DNA of 64,000 nt from Moorena sp. SIOASIH (GTDB lineage: Bacteria > Cyanobacteriota > Cyanobacteriia > Cyanobacteriales > Coleofasciculaceae): the NCBI RefSeq assembly GCF_010671925.1, contig NZ_JAAHIH010000003.1:310001-374000 (forward strand), given 5' to 3'. The position numbers were made by a program, and so were the translations under genes. The notes beneath the pieces are model-generated. The model was not told the origin of the DNA. It was given only the letters and a program-made list of their open reading frames with translations, and made no database searches. Below are positions 48,595 to 58,108 of this stretch, one piece after another; the stretch's first letter is position 1, and every line of letters starts with the position of its first letter.

Positions 48595-49458
48595 TCAACA
48601 ATACCTCTTTGTATAACTAAGGATTGTATTATTTAGTAGCATAGCCACTGTCATCGGTCCGACGCCACCAGGGACAGGGGTAATATATCGCGCAGTTTCC
48701 TGAACAGAGTCAAAGTGTACATCTCCCACAAGACGAGATTTTTCTTGTTGATCACCAACACGATTGATCCCAACATCAATTACGACAGCTCCTGGTTTTA
48801 CCATGTCCCTGGTAATCAGTTGAGGTCGTCCCACAGCTGCTACTAAAATATCAGCGCGATGTGTCAGCTCCCCCAGATCTTGGGTGCGCGAATGAGCAAT
48901 TGTGACTGTAGCGTTGGCTTCTAGTAGCATCAGTGCCAGAGGTTTACCTACTAAAATACTACGTCCTACCACTACTGTCTTTTGACCAGACAAATTAATC
49001 TGGTACTCTTGCAACAGGCGCATTATCCCTGCTGGTGTACAGCTACGTAAACCAGGCTCTCCCCTGAGCAGACGACCTAGATTAACAGGGTGTAATCCAT
49101 CAACATCTTTATCCGGATGGATTTGGTGCAGTAATGAAACAGCATCTAGGTGGTCGGGTAAGGGCAGCTGGAGCAGAATTCCATCTACACGCTGATCTTG
49201 ATTGAGGGCGTTAATGGTTTCCTCGAGTTCTGCTTGGGACGTGTTACTGGGAAAATGACGACCAAAAGAATTAATCCCCACCTTACCACAGGCACGTTCC
49301 TTATTACGAACATAGGCAGCGCTAGCAGGGTTGTCACCTACCATCAACACTGCTAATCCAGGTGGTCGTCCATGTTTCAAGGTCAGCTTCTGTGTCTGTT
49401 CTTGCAGCTGGGTCTGAATTTTTTTAGCTATGGTCTTACCATCGAGTATGTTGGTCAT
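48595..49458 (-). CDS. folD: Methylenetetrahydrofolate dehydrogenase/cyclohydrolase
   Basis: 287 residues. Active-site region [19 protein letters not shown] (Tyr and Lys), [18 protein letters not shown] (NADP site) and [16 protein letters not shown] are the FolD signatures. It interconverts methylene-, methenyl- and formyl-tetrahydrofolate. Intact; it reads toward the prenyl synthase gene. Confidence 0.96.
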   Translation of the reverse strand: MTNILDGKTIAKKIQTQLQEQTQKLTLKHGRPPGLAVLMVGDNPASAAYVRNKERACGKVGINSFGRHFPSNTSQAELEETINALNQDQRVDGILLQLPLPDHLDAVSLLHQIHPDKDVDGLHPVNLGRLLRGEPGLRSCTPAGIMRLLQEYQINLSGQKTVVVGRSILVGKPLALMLLEANATVTIAHSRTQDLGELTHRADILVAAVGRPQLITRDMVKPGAVVIDVGINRVGDQQEKSRLVGDVHFDSVQETARYITPVPGGVGPMTVAMLLNNTILSYTKRYC

Positions 49459-49648
49459 TGGTCAATTGGGTTAAACAGTGTAGACGGGTGTACAGATGCT
49501 GCCTACTTGGGTTAAAACATTGTAGATGCATGGAGCGACTTACTTGAGGCTGGGGAACGAACATTCAAGTTTCAACCTACTTCCTTTTTTACTCCTCCAA
49601 ACAGAGTTCATTGGCAACTGACAACTGAAAACATCATAGGATTTCAAT

Positions 49649-50101
49649 ATGCCAACTAAGTATTGGTCAACTCTTTTACCGTTTTGGGTTTTACTTGTAG
49701 GAGCTGGGACTGTTGGCTGTAGTCCCTTAGCCCATAATGGCATTCATCAGCTTAATATTAGCTACCCTGGTGTAAAGGTCACAAAAATCCGTGATCTACC
49801 ACAAAATCAGAATACTATCGATACAGTCTACCTTCGGGGTAAAGTTACTAATCAAGCACCACTTTTAGATGCGAATGCTTATGAACTCCAAGATGCTACT
49901 AGTACCATTTGGGTAGTTTCTCAGGGAACTTTGCCCAATATCGGTGATCAAGTCTTGATCCACGGTAAGGCTCAATTTCAAAGCATTCCCATCGCTGGAC
50001 AAGATTTGGGTGAATTCTTTATTCAAGAGCTTGAGCAGCTACAACGGCAAGTCTATCAACCCAAGTCCCCCTTACTTCCAAGACCAACAGATGAGCAGTA
50101 A
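49649..50101 (+). CDS. Small lipoprotein with OB-fold-like domain
   Basis: 150 residues. A signal sequence (LPFWVLLVGAGTVGC) ends in a lipobox-type VGC near residue 25, suggesting a lipoprotein. The mature part (about 40-130) has VYLRGKVTNQAPLLDANAYE and DQVLIHGKAQF, which resembles nucleic-acid-type OB folds used by BOF/tRNA-anti-like proteins. Function unknown. Its last 4 codons overlap the start of the Nudix gene. Confidence 0.65.
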   Translation: MPTKYWSTLLPFWVLLVGAGTVGCSPLAHNGIHQLNISYPGVKVTKIRDLPQNQNTIDTVYLRGKVTNQAPLLDANAYELQDATSTIWVVSQGTLPNIGDQVLIHGKAQFQSIPIAGQDLGEFFIQELEQLQRQVYQPKSPLLPRPTDEQ

Positions 50102-50531
50102 GCAAGTTCAAGTAGCGATCGCTATTCTCTTTCGGCAAGGTCAGTTTCTGATGCAGCTACGGGACAATATTCCTAATATTCTTTACCCTGGTTTGTGGGG
50201 TTTATTTGGGGGACACATTGAACCTGGAGAAACCCCAATCGAAGCTCTCAGGCGGGAATTGCTGGAGGAAATTAGCTATGCACTACCCTCAGCATCTTTG
50301 TTTGGCCATTATCCTGAACCCCATGTGTTCCGTCATGTTTTTGCAGTACCCCTGACCGTGGAACTTTCACAGTTGGTCTTAGGGGAAGGCTGGGATATGG
50401 GGTTGTTGACTCCTGAGCAGATTCGTCAGGGCGAGTCTTATTCTGCCAAGGCTGGTCAGGTGCGACCCCTTGGTCCTGCTCATCAGCGTATTCTACTGGA
50501 TTTTCTGGAGAAGGGATCCAGCTTGGTATAA
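50091..50531 (+). CDS. Nudix hydrolase
   Basis: 146 residues from the ATG at 50091, inside the end of the lipoprotein gene; an earlier frame start at 50010 overlaps far more and is unlikely. The Nudix box is GGHIEPGETPIEALRRELLE followed by EI, complete with the REL-EE core. Such enzymes cleave nucleoside diphosphates linked to another group; this substrate is unknown. The overlap implies translational coupling with the lipoprotein. Confidence 0.85.
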   Translation: MSSKQVQVAIAILFRQGQFLMQLRDNIPNILYPGLWGLFGGHIEPGETPIEALRRELLEEISYALPSASLFGHYPEPHVFRHVFAVPLTVELSQLVLGEGWDMGLLTPEQIRQGESYSAKAGQVRPLGPAHQRILLDFLEKGSSLV

Positions 50532-51238
50532 GCTACTTTAAACCGGACACCTGGGCAAGAACAACCAGATAACCTACCCTAAACCGAACGCCAAAGGCGA
50601 ACAACTAGATAACCTTAAACCTTCAACCTTCCACGGACAGCACAGCATTATCAAGCATGCTTGTTGTCCTTTTTGTGATCTTGGAGATTTTTCTGCACAA
50701 CCGCCACTGAAATGCGCTCGCGTAGCGTGACCTACGGTCAATCGCTTTTTAGTAGTCGCTGATTTGATGTTAACGATTGATGAATTCCAATTTGATTAAA
50801 TAATTAATTCCTTTAATGGGAGTTAGCAGTATTTCATTTTTGCCTCTAATTCCGCATCAGGACGTCTTTTTGTTGTCTTTGGTTTTTATCGGAAAATAAT
50901 AAATAACAGAGGCAATTCTTGGTAAGTAAATAAACTTATGGTACTAGGTTGCTAGGTTGAATTGCAACTTAGCTATGTGTTCTTGTGATCGTAGGTAATT
51001 CCAGCGTAAACACTTGTCTGACCCTTTTAGGTTCTCGGGTAAGCTTCTGTCACAGTCCTAGGGTCGATACATTGGCAAAATTTGGTACCCAAGGTGATTA
51101 AGCACAGAGTTAGTGGACTCAACGGATTCGTTAGCTTGCATGTCACCCCCCAGAACTCACTATCTTCCAAAAAGTAGTTGGTGAGTGCTTAGGATAACTG
51201 TTAAACTGAATTAAAAAGTTGTTACACAATTTGGCTTT
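50532..51238. other. 0.7-kb intergenic region
   Basis: No gene seen. It has degenerate ACCTTAAACCTTCAACCTTC units (about 50608-50630), two GCGTTCGG/GCTCGCGTAGCGTGACC palindromes (about 50586 and 50717), and AT-rich DNA. GC content drops from here to about 54 kb. Confidence 0.5.
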
Positions 51239-51472
51239 ATGTCTAGTATGACTGTAGGTTTCCGAATTCCGGAAAACCTCCACAAACAATTGGAGGAATA
51301 CAGAGCTAAAGCTCACTTAAGTAAAAGTGAGGTAATTGTGAGTGCTATTGCTCAATACCTCGGTGCGGTTGAATATGTGCCATTCAGTCAAAGGGTAATT
51401 GACTTAGAAGAAAGAATGGCAGCACTAGAAACCCAAGTTGCAGAATATCAAAAATCAATCTCAAATTTATAA
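51239..51472 (+). CDS. Ribbon-helix-helix (CopG-like) protein
   Basis: 77 residues. MTVGFRIPENLHKQLEEYRA then KSEVIVSAIAQYLG is a ribbon-helix-helix DNA-binding domain. A C-terminal coiled coil (DLEERMAALETQVAEYQ) should aid oligomerisation. Antitoxins and small regulators share this form. No obvious toxin follows; the next ORF is unknown. A decayed paralogue lies on the other strand at 52558-52755. Confidence 0.8.
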   Translation: MSSMTVGFRIPENLHKQLEEYRAKAHLSKSEVIVSAIAQYLGAVEYVPFSQRVIDLEERMAALETQVAEYQKSISNL

Positions 51473-51637
51473 GGGCAATTCAATGGCATAAGACCGTTCT
51501 GTATTAAAAAAAGTATCGGTCAACCTTCTTTTCGGTATGGGCGATGCAGAGTGAGAAGCTTACTTCACAGAACGCGATGTAGCTTGGCCGCTTTGCCTCG
51601 AACTGGTAATGCGCATTCCATAAGTTTTTTAACTGTG

Positions 51638-52477
51638 ATGACTGAGTTTGATTTACCTGATATGACTTTACCACAGCCTAATTTATTGACAGTTGTTCAA
51701 AGTTTTTTAAAAATAAAAACTTTTGTTGAAGGAGGGGAGTTAACAAAAACCTTAAAGACATTTGGTGATATATACACTGATGCGGCCATACATAAATTAG
51801 AAAATATTAATAAGATTAAACCTGAAAATAGGTCGGCTGTTTTAATAGTAGTTTTAGATAATTTGCTTTTAGCGCATTTGTTATATTACAAAGCACGAAT
51901 AAAATTAGGTGAATATACTAGTGCTTATCGACTAATCTTTTCGTTTGGTTCTTATGAGGCTGAGCACAAGGATTTAACTGTTTGTTGTTTGATAGCTATT
52001 CTTCATGCTTATTTAGGAGATGAGGTTGCAATGATAGAACGAGCATTAGTTTGGGGTGCTTGTGCTTTAAAAAAAGTAGCTATTAAGGAAAAAGGTCGTG
52101 GAAATTCATATGTTAAAATTTCAAAATTGAAAAAATTTGGATTAGTTTCTGCTGATGCAAGTTCGAGATTTGTATCATTTTTCATAGTAATTACTTTCCT
52201 GTGGAATCCTTTCATATATAAGGCTTATTATGATAAAAACAGATTTCAAAACAAACATCAGATAATGACTGAAGAAGATTTTTTAGCTTTTAGTAAAAAT
52301 TTAGGCTTTTCTATGTACAAACTAGTACAAGATATAGAAAAAAACGTCCCTTATTTTCCATCTTTAGATGAGAGGATAGATCCCCCCGATAAAAAGTCAG
52401 ACTTTGAAGATTTAAAAGATGAAAGGCCACAATGGTTAAAGGATTATTTTGACATTACAAAACCGCCATATCACTAG
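51638..52477 (+). CDS. Hypothetical protein of accessory island
   Basis: 279 residues from the ATG at 51638; a frame start at 51551 adds 29 residues with no conservation signal. AT-rich coding with many AAA, TTA and ATA codons, unlike the core genes. Mostly helical, with TVVQSFLKIKTFVEGGELTK at the start and a hydrophobic stretch FVSFFIVITFLWNPF near 190-205 that could contact membrane. I do not recognise it. Together with the ribbon-helix-helix gene it might form an exchanged unit. Confidence 0.5.
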   Translation: MTEFDLPDMTLPQPNLLTVVQSFLKIKTFVEGGELTKTLKTFGDIYTDAAIHKLENINKIKPENRSAVLIVVLDNLLLAHLLYYKARIKLGEYTSAYRLIFSFGSYEAEHKDLTVCCLIAILHAYLGDEVAMIERALVWGACALKKVAIKEKGRGNSYVKISKLKKFGLVSADASSRFVSFFIVITFLWNPFIYKAYYDKNRFQNKHQIMTEEDFLAFSKNLGFSMYKLVQDIEKNVPYFPSLDERIDPPDKKSDFEDLKDERPQWLKDYFDITKPPYH

Positions 52478-52557
52478 TTGAGGAGTACCCAGGAATTATT
52501 GCTACTCAGACAATTTAATCTTTCTCCATCAAAACCTTGAAACTAATTGAGGGAGAA

Positions 52558-52755
52558 CTAATCGAGGATGATTGCACCTGGGGATTCGATCAACTGTTCT
52601 TCGCAAGGAAGGCACCAGAAAATTGTCTGGACACGGCGCACCTCAGCTTCCAATGCCACCAGCTTTTTCTCAATTACTGCCACCTTCTCCCTCAAAGGCA
52701 CATCCTCAGCACAATCTAGATAAAGCGCCAAAGCACTGAGTACCAGTTGGCTAGT
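52558..52755 (-). pseudogene. Truncated ribbon-helix-helix paralogue
   Basis: Minus-strand frame LVLSALALYLDCAEDVPLRE then KVAVIEKKLVALEAEVRR, ending at a stop at 52558. It matches the C-terminal half of the protein at 51239 in layout (SAIAQYLGAVEYVPFSQRV). The N-terminal ribbon and first helix are missing; a stop lies just upstream. Confidence 0.6.
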
Positions 52756-52860
52756 TCAAATAACACTCACCGATGCTGAAAAACTTTTCACTGTCCATTA
52801 CTTAATTTTAAAAATAAAAATGTGACCAATCCTATAATTCTTGTTAAGCCAATAGGATAT

Positions 52861-52934
52861 TTTGTAGCCGTTCCAAAAGCGTAAGTTTCTGTGCTTTTGT
52901 TGGCATCCTTGCTCTGGCCAACGAAGTACAAATA
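52861..52934. repeat. 74-bp direct repeat, left copy
   Basis: TTTGTAGCCGTTCCAAAAGC ... GGCCAACGAAGTACAAATA. It matches 54051-54124 in the same orientation with about five differences. On the minus strand both copies read YLYFVGQxKDAN and TYxFGTATK, so they may be a shared gene fragment. Confidence 0.8.
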
Positions 52935-52995
52935 ATTATTGCCTGTTTCCAATGCCCAATTCCCTATCACACCGGCATGGATTAAAGTCTTCAGT

Positions 52996-53556
52996 TTATA
53001 ATGCTTTTTGAATAAGTTTACAACCTTCATCTTTAAAAGACTTAGTTGCTTTGTGTATCACAGTTCCTTCAGTCCCAAAATTATCAACTTCTGCTTGCTT
53101 TATTCTCCACTTAGCTTCAGACCTGTGGGTATTAATTTTACCTTTCCCACTTTTACTACCAATTATTAAGGCATACTCATCAGTTCCTTCTAATGGGGGG
53201 CAAATAAGGACATCGTATCTGGATATGCCAAATTTATCAGCTGATATTTCTTTGGCTTTTTCGTATCTTCTAGATAATTCATTTGGGTTTTTAGAAGTTG
53301 TTACTACAGCATAAAAATCTGAAGGGGTGTCTACAGTATCTGAAGGAATTGTAGTGGATTCTTTTTCAATAAGAAATGGTGCAATCGAAAAAATTATAAA
53401 TAAAGTTCCCAAAAATCCTAGTATGACTCGTCCCCACTTATTACTAGTTCCAAATTCAATTTCTTTGACATTAACTTTACCCACTATACATACAAGGAGC
53501 ATTGCTCCTCCAAAACAGAATATGATAACAGCTAACTCTGTAGGTAATTTAACCAT
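52996..53556 (-). CDS. Hypothetical membrane protein
   Basis: 186 residues. Two N-terminal membrane spans (about 8-26 and 43-63) and a soluble C-terminal domain (about 80-186) with YAVVTTSKNPNELSRRYEKA and LICPPLEGTDEYALIIGS. The soluble part has an alpha/beta look with several charged residues; I cannot name a family. AT-rich, on the island between the RHH genes and the recombinase. A short frame (52788-53030) overlaps its end and contains the left 74-bp repeat. Confidence 0.55.
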   Translation of the reverse strand: MVKLPTELAVIIFCFGGAMLLVCIVGKVNVKEIEFGTSNKWGRVILGFLGTLFIIFSIAPFLIEKESTTIPSDTVDTPSDFYAVVTTSKNPNELSRRYEKAKEISADKFGISRYDVLICPPLEGTDEYALIIGSKSGKGKINTHRSEAKWRIKQAEVDNFGTEGTVIHKATKSFKDEGCKLIQKAL

Positions 53557-54238
53557 CTTGGTTTTTTAATATATAGTTTAAATGAATACTGGAGCACTCC
53601 TCGATGTAAACTACAATCGATGAATCAGGATTCTAAAAATACTATCGTGGTAATAAATTTACTTGGGCACATAGGTTTCCTTACGACCCTGCTAACGCTA
53701 CTATGGAAGTTTAGTTGTATTACATTAGTATAGTAAGTAGCTCTTGTCAATAAACTGAAAATATTTCTTAATAAACCCTGTCTGATTGTGTTTATTAACT
53801 AATATACTGTTTTTAACAGACATCCAGGGGTAGGTTGTTGCAACTGCGATGCTCCTTTGAAACCGCTAAGAGCGATTCAGCTTTCGCTGACGCTATGCGA
53901 TCGCCTTTGGTGGCTGCAAAGCAGCATCGCACCCACATTGTATTGACTCAGGTACACCCAAGGTATTAACTAAAAGGCAGGGGTGTATTGAGGCGTGGGG
54001 TATTAAAATCGACCGTCATGGCCAGGTTAAGATTTTAACCACAGAGGCATTTTGTAGCCGTTCCAAAAGTGTAAGTTTGTGTGTTATTGTTGGCATCCTT
54101 GTTCTGGCCAACGAAGTACAAATAAGATTTGTTTGTTTTGGGTTGAAGCTATGTGTATAACGCCGAGTTGGGGGATTATCGGTACTTAAAGAGGCTATAA
54201 TAGTACTAGATGCTTAACAACTTCACGTTCATGGCACT
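53557..54238. other. Intergenic region before the recombinase
   Basis: No gene seen. It contains a GCTTTCGCTGACGC...GCGATCGCC palindrome-like stretch (about 53878-53912), the right 74-bp repeat (54051-54124), and a promoter-like TATAATAGT at about 54196. Confidence 0.5.
54051..54124. repeat. 74-bp direct repeat, right copy
   Basis: TTTGTAGCCGTTCCAAAAGT ... GGCCAACGAAGTACAAATA, about 115 bp before the tyrosine recombinase gene. See the left copy at 52861-52934. Confidence 0.8.
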
Positions 54239-55237
54239 GTGGATACTCATAAGACCCCAAACCACATCACCCCTCAACCTGACCACCTGACCATTACTAC
54301 AGCAAACCTACTAGAAGCTTTTGCTGATTTCCTCGATATCGATGTGGCAGCAGGAGATGCTGCAGCTGATACCGTCAATACCTACCGCCGCCAGGTTCAA
54401 CAGTTTGTGAACTGGTGCGATCGCATAAATCTTCATCCAGCCGCAGTTACGAAAGAGGACATTAAGCGTTACCGCCGCTGGATGGTAGACACTAAAAAAT
54501 TTAAACCAGCGACAGTATCACTAAAGTTGTCAGTTGTCAAGCGTTTTTATCAAGCTGCTGTGGAAAAAGGACTGATTACTATTAATCCAGCCCTTGGGGT
54601 GAAACCGCCACGGGAAAAGCTGGACCCGGCGGCAAGGATTACCTATTTGGAAAAGCCTGAAGTTGAGAAGTTGTTAGCAGCTATAGCCAATGATGGTAGC
54701 CTTAAGGCAAAGCGGGATAAACTTCTGCTGGCAATCATGATATTGGAAGGGCCCCGTAGCATTGAGTTACATCGGGCAAATGTCTCTGATGTAGTTAAGC
54801 AGGGGGGTAATCTGGGAATTCGGGTCGAAGGGAAGCGTAATATTAGAATAGTGCCATTAACACCAGATCTTGCCGAGTTGCTGATGGCTTATCTCGAAGC
54901 AAGGACAGAAAATGGGGAAGTAGTCAAACCATCGAGTCCTCTATTTATAGCTGTGGGAAATAGGGCGGGTGGCAAGCGGATTTCCCGGCGGGGGATTCGG
55001 CTGGTTGTAGATAGCTATCTTGAGCAAACTAACCTTAAGCAAACACCAGGAAGAACTATATCAGCCCATAGCTTGAGACATACCGCAGGTACGTTAGCTC
55101 TTCGTTCTGGTGCTGAGTTACGGCAAGTGCAAGATTTGTTGGGACATGCTGATCCAAGAACAACTTGTATTTATGCCCATGTAGCAGATCGCTGGGAAAA
55201 TAATCCAGGATTGAAGCTGGGCATTAACCTATCGTGA
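54239..55237 (+). CDS. Tyrosine recombinase / integrase
   Basis: 332 residues from GTG. The N-terminal SAM-like core-binding domain (about 18-110) and the catalytic domain are complete. The catalytic set is Arg in [15 protein letters not shown], His-x-x-Arg in HSLRHTAGT, His in [10 protein letters not shown] and Tyr in CIYAHV. It cuts and joins DNA at specific sites through a phosphotyrosine. It may be a chromosome-resolution enzyme or the integrase of the adjacent island; no dif- or tRNA-type site was identified nearby. Confidence 0.88.
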   Translation: MDTHKTPNHITPQPDHLTITTANLLEAFADFLDIDVAAGDAAADTVNTYRRQVQQFVNWCDRINLHPAAVTKEDIKRYRRWMVDTKKFKPATVSLKLSVVKRFYQAAVEKGLITINPALGVKPPREKLDPAARITYLEKPEVEKLLAAIANDGSLKAKRDKLLLAIMILEGPRSIELHRANVSDVVKQGGNLGIRVEGKRNIRIVPLTPDLAELLMAYLEARTENGEVVKPSSPLFIAVGNRAGGKRISRRGIRLVVDSYLEQTNLKQTPGRTISAHSLRHTAGTLALRSGAELRQVQDLLGHADPRTTCIYAHVADRWENNPGLKLGINLS

Positions 55238-55264
55238 TCATCTCAAGGGGAAATGAATAGCTAA

Positions 55265-56596
55265 TTATTCTGGCAACTGGGGAACAGTAACTGGCACTCC
55301 TCCTTGGTGAAGGGATTGGCTTAAACAGCTAAGAATATTGACCAATTGAGCACCAACCCAGCCAGATGATATTGATGAAGGTTGGGACAAGCGGACACTG
55401 TTAAGAAAGCGATCGCATACTGAGTAAAGTGGTTCAAATGATTCGAGATCAAGAACTTCACGATGTTGACCAGCAGGGATAAAGTACTCCCCGTTCTGTT
55501 CAAAATAACCATGTTGGATAGTTAGGGGTGCTTGGGCAACCATTTCATCAAAAATCAAGGTTCCCTGTGTTCCTACAATCCCAAGCCGCCGCTGTTTATC
55601 TGGATTGAGCCAGCACAGATGAATAAATGCTTGGAAGCCAGTGGGATAGGTAAGTGTGACCTGAACTAAGTCAGCTAATCCTTGAGGAGTTGAAGGTTGG
55701 AGGTTGGCAGGTTGAAGGTTAGCAGGTTGAAGGTTAGGAGGTTGAAGGTTAGGAGGTTGAAGGTTATCGGGTTGAAGGTTAGGAGGTTGAAGGTTAGGAG
55801 GTTGAAGGTTATCGGGTTGAAGGTTATCGGGTTGAAGGTTATCGGGTTGAAGGTTATCGGGTTGAAGGTTAGCAGGTTGTTGAGGGGTAAGTGATTGACT
55901 ACAGCCTTGGTTATCTTCAGAACTTTCAACCGGCAACTGGGTAACTTGAAACTCTTTTTCAACCGGCAAGTTGCTAACTTGAAACTCTTTTTGAAACTGT
56001 AGCCACACCCTACCAGTAGCTTGGACTTGAACAGGTAGCTGTCCTAAGCAATGGTTGAAAATAGCAATGTCGTGAATGGCTAAATCCCAGAGAGAATCGA
56101 CATCTTGACGTACTGGTCCTAAGTTAGTACGGGCAGCGTATCCATAGCGTAAGTCTCCTAAACATCCTGAGTTCACAACTTCTTGAGCACGTTTGACCGC
56201 TGGGTGAAATAGATAGGTATGGTCAACCATGAGCTGTAGCTGCTGTTCTTGAGCCAGGTGGCACAATTCTAGACACTCAGCGACATCAAGGGTTAAGGGT
56301 TTTTCTGCTAGGACGTGTTTCCCCTGCTGTAGAGCATCCTTAATTAGGGTGTAATGGGTAACTGCTGGAGTAGCAATTACCACTGCCTCAATTGTCCGGA
56401 GATTCCGTATCGATTCCCAATCTGTTGCCAAACGTACCTCAGGAGCGAGGTTATATTTATCTTTAATTGCTGCCAAGGTTTCTGGGTATGGATCAACCAC
56501 TGCCACTAAGCAAGCATCAGGGTGTGTCAAGAAATTCCTGATCAAGTGTTTGCCCCAGCGACCTGCTCCCAATATCGCTACTCCGGTTTCTTTCAT
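55265..56596 (-). CDS. Gfo/Idh/MocA oxidoreductase with in-frame minisatellite
   Basis: 443 residues. Rossmann motif VAILGAGRWGKHLIRNF at the start, then GKHVLAEKPLTLD with the family Glu-Lys-Pro. The C-terminal domain is split. After RVWLQ there are duplicated KEFQV-LPVE phrases, then about 13 copies of a five-residue unit NLQPD/NLQPP/NLQPA (55690-55886 on DNA), then the domain resumes at LADLVQVTLTYPTGF. The insertion stays in frame because the unit is 15 bp. The start overlaps the end of rnc by 4 bp. The substrate, probably a sugar or sugar nucleotide, is unknown. Confidence 0.88.
   Translation of the reverse strand: MKETGVAILGAGRWGKHLIRNFLTHPDACLVAVVDPYPETLAAIKDKYNLAPEVRLATDWESIRNLRTIEAVVIATPAVTHYTLIKDALQQGKHVLAEKPLTLDVAECLELCHLAQEQQLQLMVDHTYLFHPAVKRAQEVVNSGCLGDLRYGYAARTNLGPVRQDVDSLWDLAIHDIAIFNHCLGQLPVQVQATGRVWLQFQKEFQVSNLPVEKEFQVTQLPVESSEDNQGCSQSLTPQQPANLQPDNLQPDNLQPDNLQPDNLQPPNLQPPNLQPDNLQPPNLQPPNLQPANLQPANLQPSTPQGLADLVQVTLTYPTGFQAFIHLCWLNPDKQRRLGIVGTQGTLIFDEMVAQAPLTIQHGYFEQNGEYFIPAGQHREVLDLESFEPLYSVCDRFLNSVRLSQPSSISSGWVGAQLVNILSCLSQSLHQGGVPVTVPQLPE
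55690..55886. repeat. 15-bp minisatellite inside the oxidoreductase
   Basis: Units of the form AACCTTCAACCTGAT (minus strand) with variants at the last bases; thirteen or so copies. It is the same family as the 7537-8098 intergenic array. Confidence 0.9.
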
Positions 56597-57306
56597 TTTT
56601 GCCCTCTCAATTCCAGAAATGCCTGTTTGGCTGCTGCTTGTTCCGCAGCTTTTTTCGATCTTCCTGTACCTTCACCTAATTGTCGATTTTGTAGCCAAAC
56701 TTGGGCAGTGAAGCGGTTGTTTGCCCCATGCACTTGTAGGTTTTCCGTCAGATGATACTTTGGGAGCAGTTTGTAGTGAGCTTGAGTCCATTCCTGAAGA
56801 GCATCTTTGTAGTTTTGGCGGGCGGGGTCTTGACGAATTTCAGTAGTCAGTTTTTGTAAGTGAGGGTCTAGCCAAGGACGGACTAATTCTAGGGTATGGG
56901 TACTTAAATATAATGCTCCCAATACTGCTTCAAAGGCATCAGCTAACCGGGATGTTTCCCCAGCTTTGTCCCCAGCGGCACTATTGGAAACCAGTAAATA
57001 ACGCTCTAGCCCATAGCTGCGAGCGAGTTGAGAGAGAATGCGATCGCTTACCAGTACGGAACGAATGGCAGCAAACTCACCAACGGAAGAGTTGGGATAA
57101 TTTTCCCATAGCCATTCTGAGCTAGCTAAACGTATAACAGCATCACCAACAAACTCCAACTGCTCATAGTTGTGTTCTGCTGAGATACTACAGTGAGTCA
57201 GTGCTAAATCTAGCAACGACCAATTCACAGCTGTAGTTTTAGATAGTCCTAACTTTTGAACTAATTTCTCTAATTGCTTCTGACGACGGGGGTCTTTGAT
57301 GGTCAT
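56593..57306 (-). CDS. rnc: Ribonuclease III
   Basis: 237 residues. The catalytic helix YEQLEFVGDAVIRL carries the Glu and Asp of the RNase III signature. The second acidic pair is in DAFEAVLGALYL. A dsRNA-binding domain follows (about 160-235, KDALQEWTQAHY ... GTGRSKKAAEQAAAKQAFLE). It processes rRNA precursors and other duplex RNA. The gene end overlaps the next oxidoreductase start by 4 bp. Confidence 0.94.
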   Translation of the reverse strand: MTIKDPRRQKQLEKLVQKLGLSKTTAVNWSLLDLALTHCSISAEHNYEQLEFVGDAVIRLASSEWLWENYPNSSVGEFAAIRSVLVSDRILSQLARSYGLERYLLVSNSAAGDKAGETSRLADAFEAVLGALYLSTHTLELVRPWLDPHLQKLTTEIRQDPARQNYKDALQEWTQAHYKLLPKYHLTENLQVHGANNRFTAQVWLQNRQLGEGTGRSKKAAEQAAAKQAFLELRGQK

Positions 57307-57393
57307 AGGTTGTCTTTTGTCGTGAGTCAGGGAGTCCTTTGTAACTAACCAGAGTCTGGGAGTACTAATGACTAATGACTAATGACTAAATTG

Positions 57394-57840
57394 AGAGAAA
57401 GTCGGACATAAGCCGGGTTCTGTTCTCCCTAGCAACCATCAAGAAGCTACTAAAGAGGGTGGTTATCTATCTAGGACGGCTGTTACCAGACGCCTCAAGC
57501 GGTTCTCCATATCCGGAACTGGTAAAAGACCAACCGTAGTTCCTCTCGACCTTGCTCCCAACCGGGGTTTACCGAGCCAGCACCTCTCGATGCTGCTGGT
57601 GCGCTCTTACCACACCTTTGCACCCTTACCTGTGAAAGAATTAGGAAAAAGGCAGGAAGAATACATTCATCCTGGAGCCTTCTACCTTTATCCTTCCCAT
57701 CGGCGGTATGTTTCTGTGGCACTATCCTCACGGTCACCCGCACTGGGCGTTACCCAGCAAGTTTGGTCTTTCGGGAGCCCGGACTTTCCTCAGACTCGCA
57801 GAAAAATGCGAATCCGCAACCACCTGCGCCTACTTTCTCT
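57394..57840 (-). ncRNA. rnpB: RNase P RNA
   Basis: Read on the minus strand: AGAGAAAGTAGGCGC at the 5' side, the universal GAGGAAAGTCCGGGCTCC, TGGGTAACGCCCAGTGCGGG, CCACAGAAACATACCGCC, and the 3' end GAACCCGGCTTATGTCCGAC. These are the conserved cores of bacterial type A RNase P RNA. About 447 nt; the exact ends are estimates. It cuts tRNA leaders. It lies just upstream of rnc, on the same strand. Confidence 0.95.
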
Positions 57841-58108
57841 CTACTCTAGTTTAGTATTGATTAGCAGTTGGTTGTTAGCTGCTGGAGTTTGAGTCAATCC
57901 AGAGGCAGAGACCATTATCTGTCCCAGCAGGAGCAACTAGGGAAATGGAATGGGACCTTGGAACCGCTGCACCAAAGCAAAAGCTAATCCTCTAGGATTT
58001 GTTGGATTACACTGTTAAGAGGGTTGTCATCTTTCTGTCTTCCTTTCCAAGGAAGAATGACTAATTTGTTTAGTTAACATTTCACAAGGAATACTTGACA
58101 ATGTAAGC

